DNA of 64,000 bases, taken from assembly GCF_009017415.1 (NCBI RefSeq), contig NC_092410.1:3844001-3908000 (forward strand). Reading direction: 5' to 3'. A program made the translations under genes and the position numbers. This stretch comes from Aspergillus flavus (lineage: Eukaryota > Ascomycota > Eurotiomycetes > Eurotiales > Aspergillaceae). Under the pieces are notes generated by a model that saw only the letters and a list, made by a program, of their open reading frames with translations, searched no databases and had not been told where the DNA came from. This document shows, in pieces, positions 1 through 13,147 of this stretch. Within the stretch, counting starts at the first letter, position 1. Each line of letters starts with the position of its first letter.

Positions 1-262
1 CCGGAGATTCGTGGCGAAAGGACATGTGCTGCCCTATAGTGTTTTTGTCCCTCTATATGTTCGCTCACTCGTCCTGTACGTATGTCTACTATGTAGGATA
101 GGCACGAATTGGAGACCTGCTGAATTGCAGCAAGATATATTCATTAATTCTCATAGAGTATTAGAAGATAAACTTTTTATCACCAGGTATCAAAGAACGA
201 TCGCAACCGTCTATCAGTCTATGTAATATACATGAAAACCAACGCCAGAACGCAATTACCAA

Positions 263-2103
263 CTAAGACCGACACATACGGCCCGACTCGGAAACCGTCC
301 AGGCATCACTGCCTACACCCTTAAGGACGTAGAAGAAGTTATTAGGATCCCACTTCGACTTGACCGAGAGCAAGGGCGAGTAGTTTCTGCCGAAGAAAGT
401 CTCCTTCCAGTTAGGCTGGCGGAAGTTGCCCTCGTTTTGGTAGCAGCCGCTCCCCGGGGTGACGGCCTCGAGCTGAGGCACGTATTCGTTCGTGATCTTG
501 TATTGATCGGCGACCATCTGGGACCAGGGGGCGGTTTCGTTCCAGTTTGTGCCGATTTGCATGGTCACTGCGGCGTTGCGCAGGGCTGGGAAGATGGCGT
601 TGGAGACGTTGCCGGGCTGGGAGACGTTCATGCCGACTCCGACGGCGATGACGCCGTGGCTGGTTAGGTTGCGGAGCACGGAGGCCATGCCCGTTGGGTT
701 GTTCTCGAGGACGTTACGGGGGATCAGACGGCCGCCGTATTGGTAGGTGGCGACTGCGAGGTTGCCGTAGGGCAGGGGGCCCATGTACTTGTTGTAGTGG
801 TCGTAGTAAGAGTCGTACTCGGTGTAGGAGACCTTATAGGCGATGCCGAGGTCCGTGAGGGCCGTGGTGAAGGGGGCCAGGATGGCCTTGACGTCGTCGG
901 TGGTCTTGTTGTACGCGGTCAGGGGGTTGATGGCAAAGACGCCCGAAACCATCTGGTAGATAACGGTCACGCCCTGATCGGTCATGTTGGGCAGAAGGGT
1001 GTGGAACTTCGCGACGGCTTTCCAGAAGGCCTCGGTGGTGTTGGCAGTGGCCGCGAACTGGAGGCCAGCGCCGGAGATCTTGGCGTCTGGGTGAGCCTTG
1101 ACGGTGACAGACATGACCACACCGTAGTTACCAGCACCACCACCGCTCAGAGCCCAGTAAAGATCGGAGTTCTGGGAGCGAGAGGCAGTGACCAGCTGGC
1201 CGTCGGCGGTGACAACCTCGAAGGCCAAGGTGTTGTCTGCTCCCAGGCCGAACTTGGTGCTCAGGGCAGAGTGACCGCCGCCCTGAATATAACCACCAGC
1301 GAGGCCGACAGTCGGGCACTCACCAGTCACAACGGCGAGTCCCTTTGCATGGGCAGCGTTGAGGATCTGGTATCCCATGACACCGGCGGAAACCTTGAAT
1401 GCGGGACCTTGGTAGTATGAATCCGACCAATCCTTGTATTCAATATCATTCAAATGGTGCGTCCACACGGAGAGAGCGCCAGCGCCGGTCGAACGGCCCA
1501 TATAGCTGGAGGTATCTTGTCAGCGTTGTCGAGAAATAGCGCAATTCCGCAGAGGACTCACTCATGACCAGTGTTCTTAATAACGAAACGAATGTTGTTG
1601 TCCTTGGCAAAGTTAATCGCAGCAATGACATCGTCGCTGGACGAGACGTTGACTGCGTAGCTGACAAAGTTGCCCAACAGACACGGCCGCGACTCCGCGG
1701 TGAAGGGGTCGCAACTCTGGTTGGCAAAGTAGGTCTGCATGATCGAGGACGACGACTCGAGACTATTCCATGACTACGGTTAGTATCCTCTCCTTATCGA
1801 ATCGCAGGCCATAATTGGCAATAATTAAGCAAGAATAACAGGCAGCACATACTGAGGCAGTGGGGTAGTCCAGTTGGACTTCAACGCCGCACAAGCAGCG
1901 GCATCGTAATTGGGATCATGGCAGGGGCTTCCAATGGGCACGGTTGCGACCAAACGACCACCGACCGTGGAGTTGAGCGATTCCCAGGATGACGTGGAGG
2001 GCCAGCAGCTATCTCCAGGGAGACAGTAGCAGTTCGAATCATCAGCAAACGCTGTGGAAGTGAGAGCCGCCGTGGCAGCGGCCAACATCCAGGAGCCCTT
2101 CAT
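263..2103 (-). CDS. Secreted FAD-linked oxidoreductase (berberine-bridge-enzyme-like, PCMH fold)
   Basis: Three exons: 2103-1853, 1762-1562, 1505-263, giving 564 aa. The introns are GTATGT...ATAG and GTGAGT...CCAG, and both close in frame. Residues 1-20 form a signal peptide ending in TAFA. The FAD-binding PCMH domain carries NTGHD with His150 at the usual flavinylation position. GECPTVG has Cys214 at the place of the second flavin-linked residue in berberine-bridge enzymes, so bicovalent FAD is likely. The C-terminal BBE segment with a WDPNNFF motif is present. The family oxidises sugars, alcohols or secondary-metabolite intermediates with O2. The substrate cannot be read from sequence, and no biosynthetic core gene is in the window. 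The protein is probably extracellular or vacuolar. A long open frame on the opposite strand is only a GC-bias shadow. Confidence 0.9.
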
Positions 2104-3743
2104 GATGGCGCGGGGAGAGCGAAGAACGATGAGGGAGCAAGGAAGGCTTTACGACGAATACAAGAATCTCACGGTCGCAATGGTTCGGAAAAGGGTGAAT
2201 TTATATCACATATTAATTTGGCGCTTTTGCACTACACCGAGGCACCAGGGGAGGCATCTTCATCTATCGTCCGTGGCGGAGGCATCCTAGACAGGAACCT
2301 CATGAGCAGCGTCCGGAGATGTTTCCCCAAGAGCGTCTAGTCTGGGCGGAGGAACCGAAGAGTCAAGAACGGGGTGGATATGGATCACGATTTCCCGGCG
2401 ACATCCGGGCAGTGATCAGATATATCGCTCGGAGCATTGTCCGTCCTCAGTTACGTCCGTCCCCAGATCGATCCGCACTTACATTAAGCCAGGCACGACA
2501 TCTGATCCCAGGGGAACTTATATACATACCTTCTGGTGGACGAAATGCCGTGGAAAGTGCCCTGAGACGCCGACGATGTCCTCCAACCAACATTCCATCT
2601 CTTCATCCCTTTTTTCTCAAGCTGAAGCCCTAAAATCTTTCCGGATCTGGACCGAAAAACTCTGTTTCTGCCTAGAGCGGTGTGGGTCTCGGCCAATCAG
2701 TCTGCTCATCTGTTGGTCTGTGAGTCTGCCACAAAGTCCAGTCTTCCAATTATTGGCACGACGATGGAGAACAAGCCTTTTCTCGTGTATTTGCCGAACT
2801 GGGCATAGATTCTGTGGTCCCGGCTCCTTTGGTGGCTTGCTTTTTATTTTTATCTATTTATTTTAATTTTTTTGTTTTTTTTTTTGCAGTCGTCACGGCA
2901 CACCGATGTAACCCACCTTAATCTGAAAACTCGTATACGCCGAACGGCGCAAGGGTTTGGAACAACCGGCGGACCCTGGAAGGAATGGGTCATTTCCGTT
3001 AATCCGGTGGCAAGTCTCTGTCATATAGTCCAAATATGAGTGTCGTCAACAGCTTGATCTACAATTTCAGGTCCTCTGATCGACTAGATTGACCTTGACA
3101 TGAATTTTTGGCCGATGCTTGTAGATTCCACCGTCGCCGGATTTGTATAAAACGGCTGCAGCTCACGGCGCAACGGCCAGGGCGTGCATCATGCACAGTG
3201 GAACCTCTTTCGTACTATTGAGGCCCGTTCGATGGTTGGTGGTCGGCATTTTTTAAGTTCAATAAAGACCCACACCAATATTTGGTTCTTGAGAGACATG
3301 CTCAAATCTCAGCTTGCAATACCGAACCCTATAGTCAAGAATAAGCCAAGAGAGCGCCCAATTTCGTTCAAATCAGCCACAACCCGGGTACCTGGCTGGA
3401 TATGGAGCCGATGCCGAGAGCACTATTTGTCAAGGATCCTTCTTTCGAATCACAAGCAATACCGGATCCTTAGAAGATTTGGGGCTAACCTTGGTTTCCT
3501 GCTCGCTTATCCTTCGATCCAGCCGGAAAGTCAAGGCATCTCGTGCCCGGATTGAGATCTCTTCTTCAAACTCTAAAATGTCATAACCAGTTATATGTGC
3601 CACTCCAGCTGCCTGGCAAGGCCAAGTCCAATACGACTGACACTGTTGTGCTTCCACCATGTCTTCCCTGAATAGGCCCTGTCAATAAGTACACTCCCTG
3701 TAACACTCCTTCACCGTCCAGGTCCCGTTCAGGGCGCAAAGTC
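2104..3743. other. Intergenic, no gene seen
   Basis: Shared 5' region between the divergent FAD oxidoreductase and rhodopsin-fold genes. It contains a T-rich tract at about 2841-2886. No open frame here has recognisable domains or convincing splice structure. Confidence 0.5.
2199..2205 (-). promoter_or_regulatory. TATA-like element of the FAD oxidoreductase gene
   Basis: TATAAAT on the minus strand, about 96 bp upstream of the ATG. This is plausible core-promoter spacing for a filamentous fungus. It is a weak, motif-only call. Confidence 0.35.
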
Positions 3744-5051
3744 ATGGGCGCAAGTGAACCCAATGGCGGCCCAGCCCTCCAGAAGGGAATCTGGGTCGCA
3801 GTGGCCCTTGCGGCGTTGATTGTCATTCTCAGGGTCTTCGCTAAATTGAAGATCGGCCAATTCCGCGTGGATGACATTTTAATGATCCTTGCTATGGTAT
3901 GTGCCCTTTTCCACTTCTATATTGATTATCTATCTTATTCTGCCCCTGTTAGCCTCTCCCATATATTTCTAAATTATTACGTCCACTGACTCCTCTAGCT
4001 TCTGGCTATCGTAGCAACCGTATTTTTGACCTTGTCGGTTAACCATGGCTTTGGCAAGAACCTGGAGACCCTGCCCCTCAAGGATACGGAAGCCGTGTTG
4101 AAAAACATCGCCATCGAGATTCCGATTGTCACTATGAGCACTACGATTGCCCGCTGCTCCTTTATCATATACCTTCTCGCTATTCTCGGCTCCAACAAAA
4201 CGTACAAATTCGTATTATGGGTTATCATGATCTGGCAGCTCTCCGGCAACATCGTCTCCGCTGTCCTCCCTCTGAGCATCTGTCGTAACGTTAATATTCT
4301 CTGGGATCCGACCGTGAAGACGACGTGCGGTGACAGTAACGCAGTCATCAAGTTTGCCTACTACTCTAACAGTACGTCTCCTTGCCACTTGACACTCTCA
4401 GGATTGCGACTGATTGCGCAATAGCTGTCAACTCAGCCACGGACTTGTTCCTGGCCGTGTTCCCCATCCCCGTCTTTTGGAATCTTAACCTGAAAACGCG
4501 CGTCAAGCTCGGGTTGATTGTTCTGCTCAGTCTAGGTCTTGTGTAAGTCCTCCAAGTTTTGGCGCACAGGAAACGCACACCTACTAACGATTCCCAGGGC
4601 CATGGTAGCATCTATCGTGAAAACAACAAAACTGAACCAACTCCCCAGCATCACAAATCTCGGTGCCTCCGGCGGCATTGAGCTCATCCGCTGGGGCTAC
4701 GTGGAAAACGCCGTGATCATCATCACCTCGTCGATCCCTTGCATCCGGCCGCTCGTCATGTCCTCCGTCAAGAAATTCTCCAGCCACAGCTTCTCCCGTT
4801 CATATGAATTGCGCAGCCCCTTCACCGGGAATCGTCGCACAGGTGAGAATGATACCGCTCAGTCGCGCCGCAAACTAGCGACGACGAATAATGATGCCGA
4901 AACGTGTAGTATTGAGCGTATCCTGAACCCTTATTCGCACAATACGGTTATCGGTAGCCATCAGACGTCGTCGAATCGGTCGGATCGGGGGATTACGAAA
5001 CAGGTGGAGATGTCGGTTTATTCGAGTGATGATCCTGCGAGGAGTGTTTGA
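3744..5051 (+). CDS. Integral membrane protein, fungal rhodopsin-fold (SAT4/PTH11-like) family
   Basis: Four exons: 3744-3896, 3999-4371, 4425-4542, 4598-5051, giving 365 aa. The donors are GTATGT, GTACGT and GTAAGT, and all phases close. The N-terminus has the family signature of a first helix, a short basic loop and a VDDILMI segment. About seven hydrophobic helices follow, with conserved Cys residues in SICRN and KTTCGD flanking the third extracellular part. The tail of about 100 residues is hydrophilic and rich in Ser/Asn. Members are plasma-membrane proteins of mostly unknown ligand; some PTH11-type relatives sense host or surface cues. The start was chosen because it is the first ATG before helix 1 and no upstream coding continuity is seen. 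The specific function is unknown. It is a distant relative of the tandem pair at 35-39 kb. Confidence 0.87.
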
Positions 5052-8014
5052 GTATCGGGATCTACGCCTTGGTTTTGTTCATACTTGTAGAATCAGTTAT
5101 GATTATACGATGTACGCTTTGACATGAACTAGGTACATAGAACTATCCAATAATATTTAAAACTACTGGGTGTACACTCTGTTCGAACTCGTTTTTGTAT
5201 GATATTGGGAGACTGTTAGCAATTGTAGTAGGAGTTGAATACGCGTTATATAGAACTGAACCATGAAGCCTACTAAGAAAGTGGAAGAAGGATATAGATT
5301 GTATCAAATGACGCTTAATGAAAATCCTTAAACTTCGTTACACGTCTCTTAAGTTGGTTATTGGATGGGAAGATCATTTTGATGATGTGTATCTAGTTTT
5401 GACTTAAGGGCCACGCAAAGAGAGAACACTCATAGAGGGACAGCAGGTAATTAACAAGAACAGCAAGAAAGGTGTAAGAATATAACCAATAACATTATGT
5501 TTTTTTTATCTCTTTCTTCTTTTCTTGTCAAAGCCAAGCAAAGGAGATTGGGCGAGAGCCATTCATAGTCTTTGCAGGCTGGATATGTTGAATACCAAGC
5601 AAAAATATAGCTACTTCCCACAACACCATTCACATTTTGAGAAGATAATCCTGCGTATACAGCAAGAGATCAGATTTGCCTCTCAGACTAGCAGCTGCAC
5701 TGCTATAACCCGTCTTCTTCGTGGGGACAGGACCAGCTCGCACAGTGTAATCTCTGAGCCAACAGGGTCCCTTTTTGTCTGGTGTCCACCATTTGCAGAC
5801 CCACAAGTCAGAAGCTTGAACAAAGCACACGTTTCTATCTCGAAGAGCATCGAGATAGAAGCTTTGAAGAATGGATTAATAAATATTAAAGGACTTAGGT
5901 CAAGGTTTTCTGAGGCGGCGGAAAAAAAGAGAAAAAGAAGATGGCCTAACATTAAAGATTCTTCATTGGCTCTTCAAAGCTTCAGCCAGGGTAGTAAATG
6001 CCTATTGCAGCAGCAGAAGCATTAATCACGATGGCTAGCTGAGGAGCACTTGCTATATGATAGGCAGTTCGTGTTTCCTTGGCGTTGCTCAGTTATTAGA
6101 GGGACCGGCATTTCCAATTAGGCGGCTGAGACTGAAGATGGAGCAACAGCAAAGGCATACGGCTCGGGGACCTTACTCCAGTAACGCTTGCATTGTAAGC
6201 CAAAACCGATTTGTTGTAGGTCATGGAGTTCCCCAAGTAGTTTACTGACAAATATAGAGAGATGTCTGTCTCTTTCCCTCAGCTTAACCGTCGTTGAAGA
6301 GCCAGGTTCGGCTAGGAGCCATGGCAAGACCTAGCAGACATTCCATAGGCATACCGATTACTGATCGTTTGGAGGTCCTGGTGCGTCCAATGACTTGGAT
6401 CCACGTTGTAAATGATCATCATGCTATTTCCGAGGAAACCTCTTCTTCGTGCCTTTGCTGCCTCTTTTTTTTTTTCCCTATTCTTAGCTAGCGCGTGGTA
6501 GCTCTCCGCGCTTAAACGTGGGAAATGGCTGAATATGACACAGCAACCTGGGGTGTCTTGGCAATGACCAGTGGGAATAGGGATCTAGTCCAGTTTATAA
6601 CGATAGCTCTGCTTTCAGCTAACACTATTGGGGTGTGGCGCACTTGCTTTCTAAGCTGATAATCTCAGAGGCGTGGGTCGATACCTACATGACTGCCTCA
6701 AAAGATATGCAAAAGCTTCTGTGCATACGGTCAAGTTATTCTAGGGCTGAATTTGTACAAGTTACCCAATCCACAAATTTTGACTATAGAAGTCACTAGA
6801 TGGCCTAATAGTAGGGGGCACCTGAGAGGTTTCCACTTATCCTCATCGTTGACAAGCCCGCATCGTACTCGATGCGCGGGAGCGACGCAGAGAGTACGGA
6901 AAGGCTGTGTTGTGTCAGTTAAGTGACAAAGAGAAGATGGACATGATCCAAACTGGCCTGCATGGATCTCGCTTTCCGTGATGTCCGGTTGGTGAAGGAG
7001 TTGGCCCTAATGCATGACTTCAAACTTGCGCACCGTGAATAACAGTTGGCGAATGAACGTGCAACAAGACGCTGTTTGCTGCAGTTCTTTGCATGGCTTA
7101 CGCGTAAATTACTCGCGCCATAAACCAACGTGTGGCATATGCTTTCAAACGCGTCCCCCCCCAGGATACTATTTAGATAGAAATTACTTCTGCTAGCCAC
7201 AAAAGGGAAAGTCTAAAACTGCAAATGGAATTTATGATACATGTGTGCCTTTATGTCGTGACTGGAGGAGGTCCAGCAAGTTCAAGTTCGAAACGGTTAT
7301 TTCACGAGCTGCATGGCCTAGTGTACAGCACAGTTTCGATTTATAATGGTAATGCACCTCATCAAATTCATTGCAGTCCGTGATGTAAAGACGCATGGAT
7401 GGGTATGCCACTGGTCCCTATGATTTCCACTTGAACTCTCCACCTCACCCACATCAGCCAGCCATGCTGGTTTGACCATTGCACCTAGCAAATGATAATG
7501 CCACCAGATGTAATACTGAACTGGGCTCAGAGATACGTACAACACACACGTGCATGGATGATACTATGGAGAAACGCATCATCTCACCTCATGAGGGGTA
7601 GTAATGTCTGGACTGAAGGGAGATCTTCAGAACCTGTTCTTCTTTCGGAACTTGGGAGGAGAGCATGGCCCAATCATAGAGCGAGCAATCCGCCAAATGG
7701 TATCGGCATATGCATGATATTTTCGCTCGGTCTCTTACTCGCCCTCTTCCTAAGGTCTAGTACATCTCACAGGATGGCATTGTTTTTCAGCCAACACTTG
7801 TGTCCCCCGCACCCTGGACATTTCTTAAGAACACCATCTTGATTGCTATTGACCTCATAATGGCGTTCCTGTTGTCTTTGTAGTTGGGTGTCACAAAGTC
7901 ACTCCTTCCAAGATATAAAGCCCAGCCTGATCATCTATTCAATCTCAACGAAGCATCCGTTTCTTTTCTACCAGAAAGCATAGTTCCATTATACAGCCAA
8001 CTCCACCTCACAGA
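5052..8014. other. 3 kb intergenic region, nothing recognised
   Basis: AT-rich sequence with short non-homologous open frames on both strands. No transposase, reverse transcriptase or terminal repeat was noticed. A small imperfect hairpin (arms CCGCATCG/CGATGCGCGG) occurs near 6857-6880. Any functional content would have to be non-coding or a decayed gene. Confidence 0.45.
7914..7920 (+). promoter_or_regulatory. TATA-like element of the lectin gene
   Basis: TATAAAG, 95 bp upstream of the lectin ATG and followed by a CA-rich leader. It is consistent with a core promoter. Confidence 0.45.
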
Positions 8015-9110
8015 ATGAGCTCCCTCCTTAACACTGCGCTGGCTGCTGTCACAACCGATGGCAAAGACAGCTTTCTTTATTATCAGAACGGGCAGGATAT
8101 CCTCGAAGCCCACTCTGCGTCGGGCTCAAGCTGGACGGCGAAGGCTTCGACGGTTACTAGCAATGCTGCCTCTGGTGGCTCAGCCCTGACCGCATACTAT
8201 GTCGAGCACGATGCGGATTTCCAAAACAAGTCGACCGTATGTATAAGTCTCACAGCCAGGGGTAACCAGGAGCCGTGTCGTCAACTGATGTCTGAGCATA
8301 GATCCATGTTGTATATCTTGACCGCAGCGCTAAAGTTGCCGACAGAGTCAAGATCCTTTCTGAGGGGACCTGGAAAGATGGGAAGGTTGATGGAATTTCG
8401 ACAAACCCTGCGTCAATCTCCCGGATTACCGGTGGAGCTTTCAATGGCTCCGACTGGAATCCAGATGGATCCCAATGGGCCTACTACAACACGTCAGACC
8501 TCCCATTTACAACACTTCTTGGAATGCTACTGACATCAAATAGACCGAACGGTAATCAGTTACAAATCACCGAGATTCGCCGTACCCCGAAGAGTCCGTG
8601 GAAAACTGAGACCGTGTTACCTGAGAACACTCTGGCCCTCCCAGGAACCGATCTGGCAAGTAGTATCGTCAAAGGGACCATCGATTTGTATTACCAGGAT
8701 CATCAAGAAAATATCAATCACTGGGTCAGTCAGGACAGCAAATGGCATGGTAAGCATACCCTTCACGAACATGTCCACATCGAAAATATCTGACTAGTTT
8801 TCCGTGCCCAGACAAGAAGGTCCTTATTCAAGCAAGTGAAGTGGAAAATAGTACTCCCCTTGCTACGGTGAATAATGGCAAGAAACATGTCTTCTACGTG
8901 GACAGGAGCAGCCCTCCCAATATCAAGGACTATCTTGATGGGAAAAGCGTTCAGGTTGCACCCTTTTATCCCGGAACACACTTTACTGCTGTTTCTGTCA
9001 ATGGTAAAGTGACTCTGTTTTACAAGAAATTGAACCCTGTCGGTGCCATTGCAGCCACGATTTATGATGGCAGCTCGTGGAAGGATGGAGGCATTGTCGT
9101 CCCTGCGTGA
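8015..9110 (+). CDS. Fungal fucose-specific-lectin-like beta-propeller protein
   Basis: Three exons: 8015-8236, 8302-8749, 8812-9110, giving 322 aa. This is close to the roughly 310 aa of characterised fungal fucose lectins. The protein is built of repeated blades of the type 'LAAV...hhhYYQ...I.E....GSSW', each ending in an aromatic W or Y: blades near residues 8-40, 55-100, 140-170, 200-235 and 240-320. There is no signal peptide, as is usual for this family, which often coats conidia or leaves by non-classical routes. It probably binds fucosylated glycans, although the fucose-site Arg/Glu/Trp triads were not verified blade by blade. The stop follows IVVPA. Neighbours give no functional hint. 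A generic six-bladed propeller is the alternative. Confidence 0.75.
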
Positions 9111-11328
9111 TACAAACACAGAGAGCAAGATGGAACATCAAAGTGGGCTATCAGAATGTTGCAGCGGCTGACTGTAGGCATGAGGGATCATTGAAATGTT
9201 GAACAGAAACAAAATGCCAAGAGATATATGGTGAAATAGCGTATCTTCGTCGACCAGACACCCTACCTTTGCCTTCTGAGGATACCACTTGTAGCCTTAT
9301 TTAGCGTGTAATTGCTTCACGAGCACTGGCAACTTCACTGTCTTTGTAAAATGCAATAGCAAGTAGGATTCTCTCTACTAGCTCAGTTGGACTATTGGAA
9401 TTCTGTTGTGTTTTGGTGACATGATGGATTGTTTTGACGCAGTGCTTCTCCGACTTGTCTACCAGAATTGAACTGGGTTGTCAACTAGGGATACACGAAC
9501 TAGAACGCCGATCTTATGCAGCTCACAAATAGGTTCCGGCGATTTCGCGGTAGCTTTCGACCCATTTTCACGACGGCTGAAGTTCAGCCGCGCCACCAAA
9601 ATAATGATGATCGTGACTTGGCCGAGAATAATTACAGAGGTAGGGTGCCTCAAGATCGTGGGGGGAGCTGTCGGAACCACTGTGGCAAGGGGTTCAATCC
9701 CTATGCACATACCGAGTAGTATCTTTTGTACACCGTATACTTCGTGTTGTGTAGCTGGCAAAAGTTTTAGAAGTGATATACGAACACACCCACAGGGATC
9801 CGCATAGTCTTTTCACCACCCTATCTCAGTACCAATATAACAGCTTTCCAGATCCTGCCCTTTTCAAGATTCTTATACTCTATCTAGATGTGGCTAGTAA
9901 CTAGCTATCTCCCTCTCCCTTGATCTCAGCTGTTGGTACACAAACGTGGAAGTTATCGTAGTCGAATGATAACAATTTCATGAATTTACCAAAGCCCCCA
10001 TATCCTTGTGCTGGAGCAGATCGACTCACCACTCTGCGGACTATTTACTGATCCACATTAGACTAACTCTATCGATTATTATCGGTAAATCCGTGGATCC
10101 TTTGTACGTATACCGCATGTTAGTCCTGACGGTCAGGAGAGCATCACCACTTGTTCAAGGGGACCGGAGATATATTTGCATAATAGATCGTCAGGTCGAA
10201 ACCCTGACCCACTTGAATAGGCTCAATAGTAGTTGCACAATCCAACCTCAGCATCGAGGAGGTCTAGGAAGTCGTTTGCAATTTCGCAGCTATATAGAGG
10301 AGCTGACGACCCCAATCTCACCTTTTTCTCCCACATCTAATTTCACATCCATCTTTCTAACATGCGTATTTCCTTGGCCCACCTCCCCTTCATTTTCGGC
10401 TCCCTTTCACTGGCAGAGGTGCGGCAATGTGAAAATTCATCGAAGACGAAGGTCATGGCAGTGCAGGTTATAGCAGTCCGAGCTGTGTACCTGCCACAGA
10501 CGATATAATTGAACTTGCTTTTCGGGAGATTGGGCAGGCGTGCAATGTCACTATCCCTCGCAGCGAAGTCACAAATATCCTGGAGTATAGACATCTCTGG
10601 AATAATTATGCTATCTCATTTTTAGGTGCTCTGTCGTGGAACTCCAGAGATTATGCTTAGCTGACCATATATGTACCTAAACAAAGCAACCGCCAGTTTC
10701 GAACAGTTCGCAGGCTCGTAGTGATTGTCCTTTAGTGAAGAGTGCCCGGCAGGGGTGTCAATTTCAAGGTTCTTATACTGAACATGGCCCATCCCTCGGG
10801 TGTGTGAAGTGTATAAGTTATTATCCTCTGTTTCACTTCGTGCGAGTATAATCTGACAGCAGGCGCTACTAACAGACCAAGGACTATGCTCCGAAGGACA
10901 GCAACACATGTACCCCGGAATAATTATAGATGGAGTGGTCAAGTTGTTATGGCAGAGGCCCGAGAGGAAATTACCACGGATAGGAGGAAGGAATATATAA
11001 GGACGCTCATTCCTGTAATTAATTTGAAAGATTCACGACCAATCCAAATGGTTACTGCGATGGTACCTTTGTTACCAGCTCAGCTCATTCACACCAAGCT
11101 ATCCATTGAGGACACGCACTCAAAAGGCCTCACAGCTCCAAAGGATGGCCTGCATATACGCCGACCGACCGAGAACCGACCCAAATTCTCCTCGTTCGAG
11201 CATCTGGGCCAATGAAGTCGAGTAAAAACGCCGATCTTGGACGATAGTTCGGTAGCAGTCTCCACTCCTCTCGGCAGAACCGCTGGAGCCCACCTCTTTT
11301 CCCCTCACGCCGACCTGTCACTTGCACA
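9111..11328. other. Intergenic, no gene supported
   Basis: Only short open frames without homology or splice logic. A hydrophobic 100-residue frame on the minus strand (9459-9761) has one possible membrane segment, but no start context or partner exon that I could defend. Confidence 0.45.
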
Positions 11329-13147
11329 ATGAACTTGTACGAGCGAAATCTAGAAGAGGCCCACGAAAATATAAAAATGGACCTGCTGCACATACCACCC
11401 AAGGAACGAAAGTCGCGGACGAGCCGTCCCAAGGTGCGCACTGGCTGTGTGACCTGCAAGTAAGATCGCCCAACGACGCAGAAAGATCCGATTTAGGATA
11501 TCGCCCTGGCTGCCCCTGGCCTGGAAGCATGATGAAAGCGATTGATAGCATAGGTATTCTAGTACTGATTCCCAGCTTGATAGGGCTCGGCGTAAGAAAT
11601 GTGACGAGGCTCGCCCGCACTGTCGCACCTGTGTCAGCGCAGGACGCGAGTGCGGCGGCTATGAAGAGACCATCGATCGACGGACTCGAGCCTGGAAAAC
11701 TACTAATGCCACCGTTGATGTCCCTTGCAAGATAAAACTTGAAGTTCAGAAGAACCAACTCACTGTGGCGAAGGACTGCGGCGCCTGGATTTCCCGCCTT
11801 CTAGTCGATCCGAGCCAGGCCGATTTGTCGCTATCCGAACGTTGGTATCTGGGTCTCTTTCGCTCCAGCACGGCTTCGCAATGCTCAGGCTACTTTCCAC
11901 TCGAATTTTGGCGTCGAATGGTTCATCAATTTAGCGAGGTGGAGCCGGCTGTCCGTCATGCGATCATTGCCATCAGTGCCCTTCATCGAAGTTTTAGCAC
12001 AACACAGTCGGCACAGAATTCGGGCAAACCGAATGATCCTCACTTGTTCCCCCTTCGACAATGTAACAAGGCCATTATTTGTTTACAGCAAAGGCTGCAA
12101 AGTGCCAGCTGTCGGCAGGATTCTCATGTCCTTATCACCTTGGTCACTTGCGTTCTTTTCGTCTCTTTTGCATTCCTCCAAGGCGACACCGATGCAGCCA
12201 GTTGTCATCTACGGCATGGCACCCGTCTCCTCCAGGAGACATACTTAAGTAATACTAAGAAGAAGCTGGACTATGGACCAGCGTTGACGGATGTATTCTA
12301 CCATTTAGAGCTGCACTGGGCGAGTCTCCGGGAGCCTGAGGCAGCTTCCTTGAACCATGAGCACTCCATCGTTCAATCTATGGCTCTCGGCAACCCGGTT
12401 TGGTGCAAGCCTGTACATTCCCTCGAGGACGCATGTAATCTCTTGATTGGTCTTGCGTGGCTCGTCTGCGAGAACGATCCCGAGAACAGTAAGATGGTGG
12501 TGGCTAGGGAGATCCTCGATAAACACCAAGAAGCGATCTTGCAGAAGCTCCAGACTTGGAAGACAGAATTAACCACATCGCTCACTCGCAAGAAAGTTCT
12601 ACTATCATCAAGAGATCGTCATACACTAGCGGCCCTCAACTTATGGACCGAGATCATCTTCATCCGAGTCTCAACAGATAGCAGGCAAAATGAGGGAGAG
12701 AGCAGGTTTGACTCTTTCACATCAAACTTCCAGCGTGTGGTCCAGCTTGCCAAGTCTGTCCTCTCTTCCGACTTCAGTCAGTCTCCCATGCCAACATTCT
12801 CCGTCGGGATGGGTATGATCCCACCCCTTTACCTTTGTGCTTTCCGGTGCCGTGATTGGCATATTCGGAGAGAAGCGGTGCGGCTATTGCAGAGATGGCA
12901 GCTTCAGGAGGGGGCATGGACAAGCTCAGGGACGGCTTTTGTTGTGAGTCGGATGATTGCCATTGAATCGGAGGGCCTTGCACCGGGTGAACTTGTTCCT
13001 GAGCGTGCACGTATCAGTGCAATGCGTGCGGGTGCCCTGCCTGACGGGTCAGGAATCCGATTGTGGTATCGTCGATCTCAGGGTGGCAGCTCAACCCAAA
13101 GTGGCAGTAACCGCAATCCTTGGGAGTCGGAAATACTACCTTTCTGA
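11329..13147 (+). CDS. Zn(II)2Cys6 transcription factor with Fungal_trans_2-type middle region
   Basis: Two exons: 11329-11459 and 11584-13147, giving 564 aa. The 124-nt intron starts GTAAGA and splits a Lys codon inside the zinc cluster. Joining the exons gives Cys40, 43, 50, 57, 60 and 67 with C-x2-C-x6-C-x6-C-x2-C-x6-C spacing, followed by a basic linker (RRTRAWK). The helical middle region (from about residue 120, 'AVRHAIIAISALHRSF') is typical of the Fungal_trans_2 class of nuclear activators. It lies immediately upstream of, and in the same direction as, a sugar-porter gene, so it is a candidate regulator of that gene; this is inference from position only. The start ATG is the first in frame and sits after a short GC-rich leader. 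Confidence 0.88.

Noticed and set aside
740..1420. 226-codon plus-strand open frame opposite the FAD oxidoreductase
   Set aside because: It is Gly/Val-rich, without domain pattern, and lies wholly antisense to a well-supported exon; it arises from GC-rich codon bias.
6857..6880. Small GC-rich hairpin in the 5-8 kb gap
   Set aside because: The stem has a bulge, no other RNA-like context and no repeat partner; likely chance.
9684..9705. GGTTCAATCCC stretch resembling a tRNA T-arm
   Set aside because: No matching acceptor, D-arm or anticodon arm could be folded around it. The similar GGTTGAATCCC at about 30410 fails in the same way.
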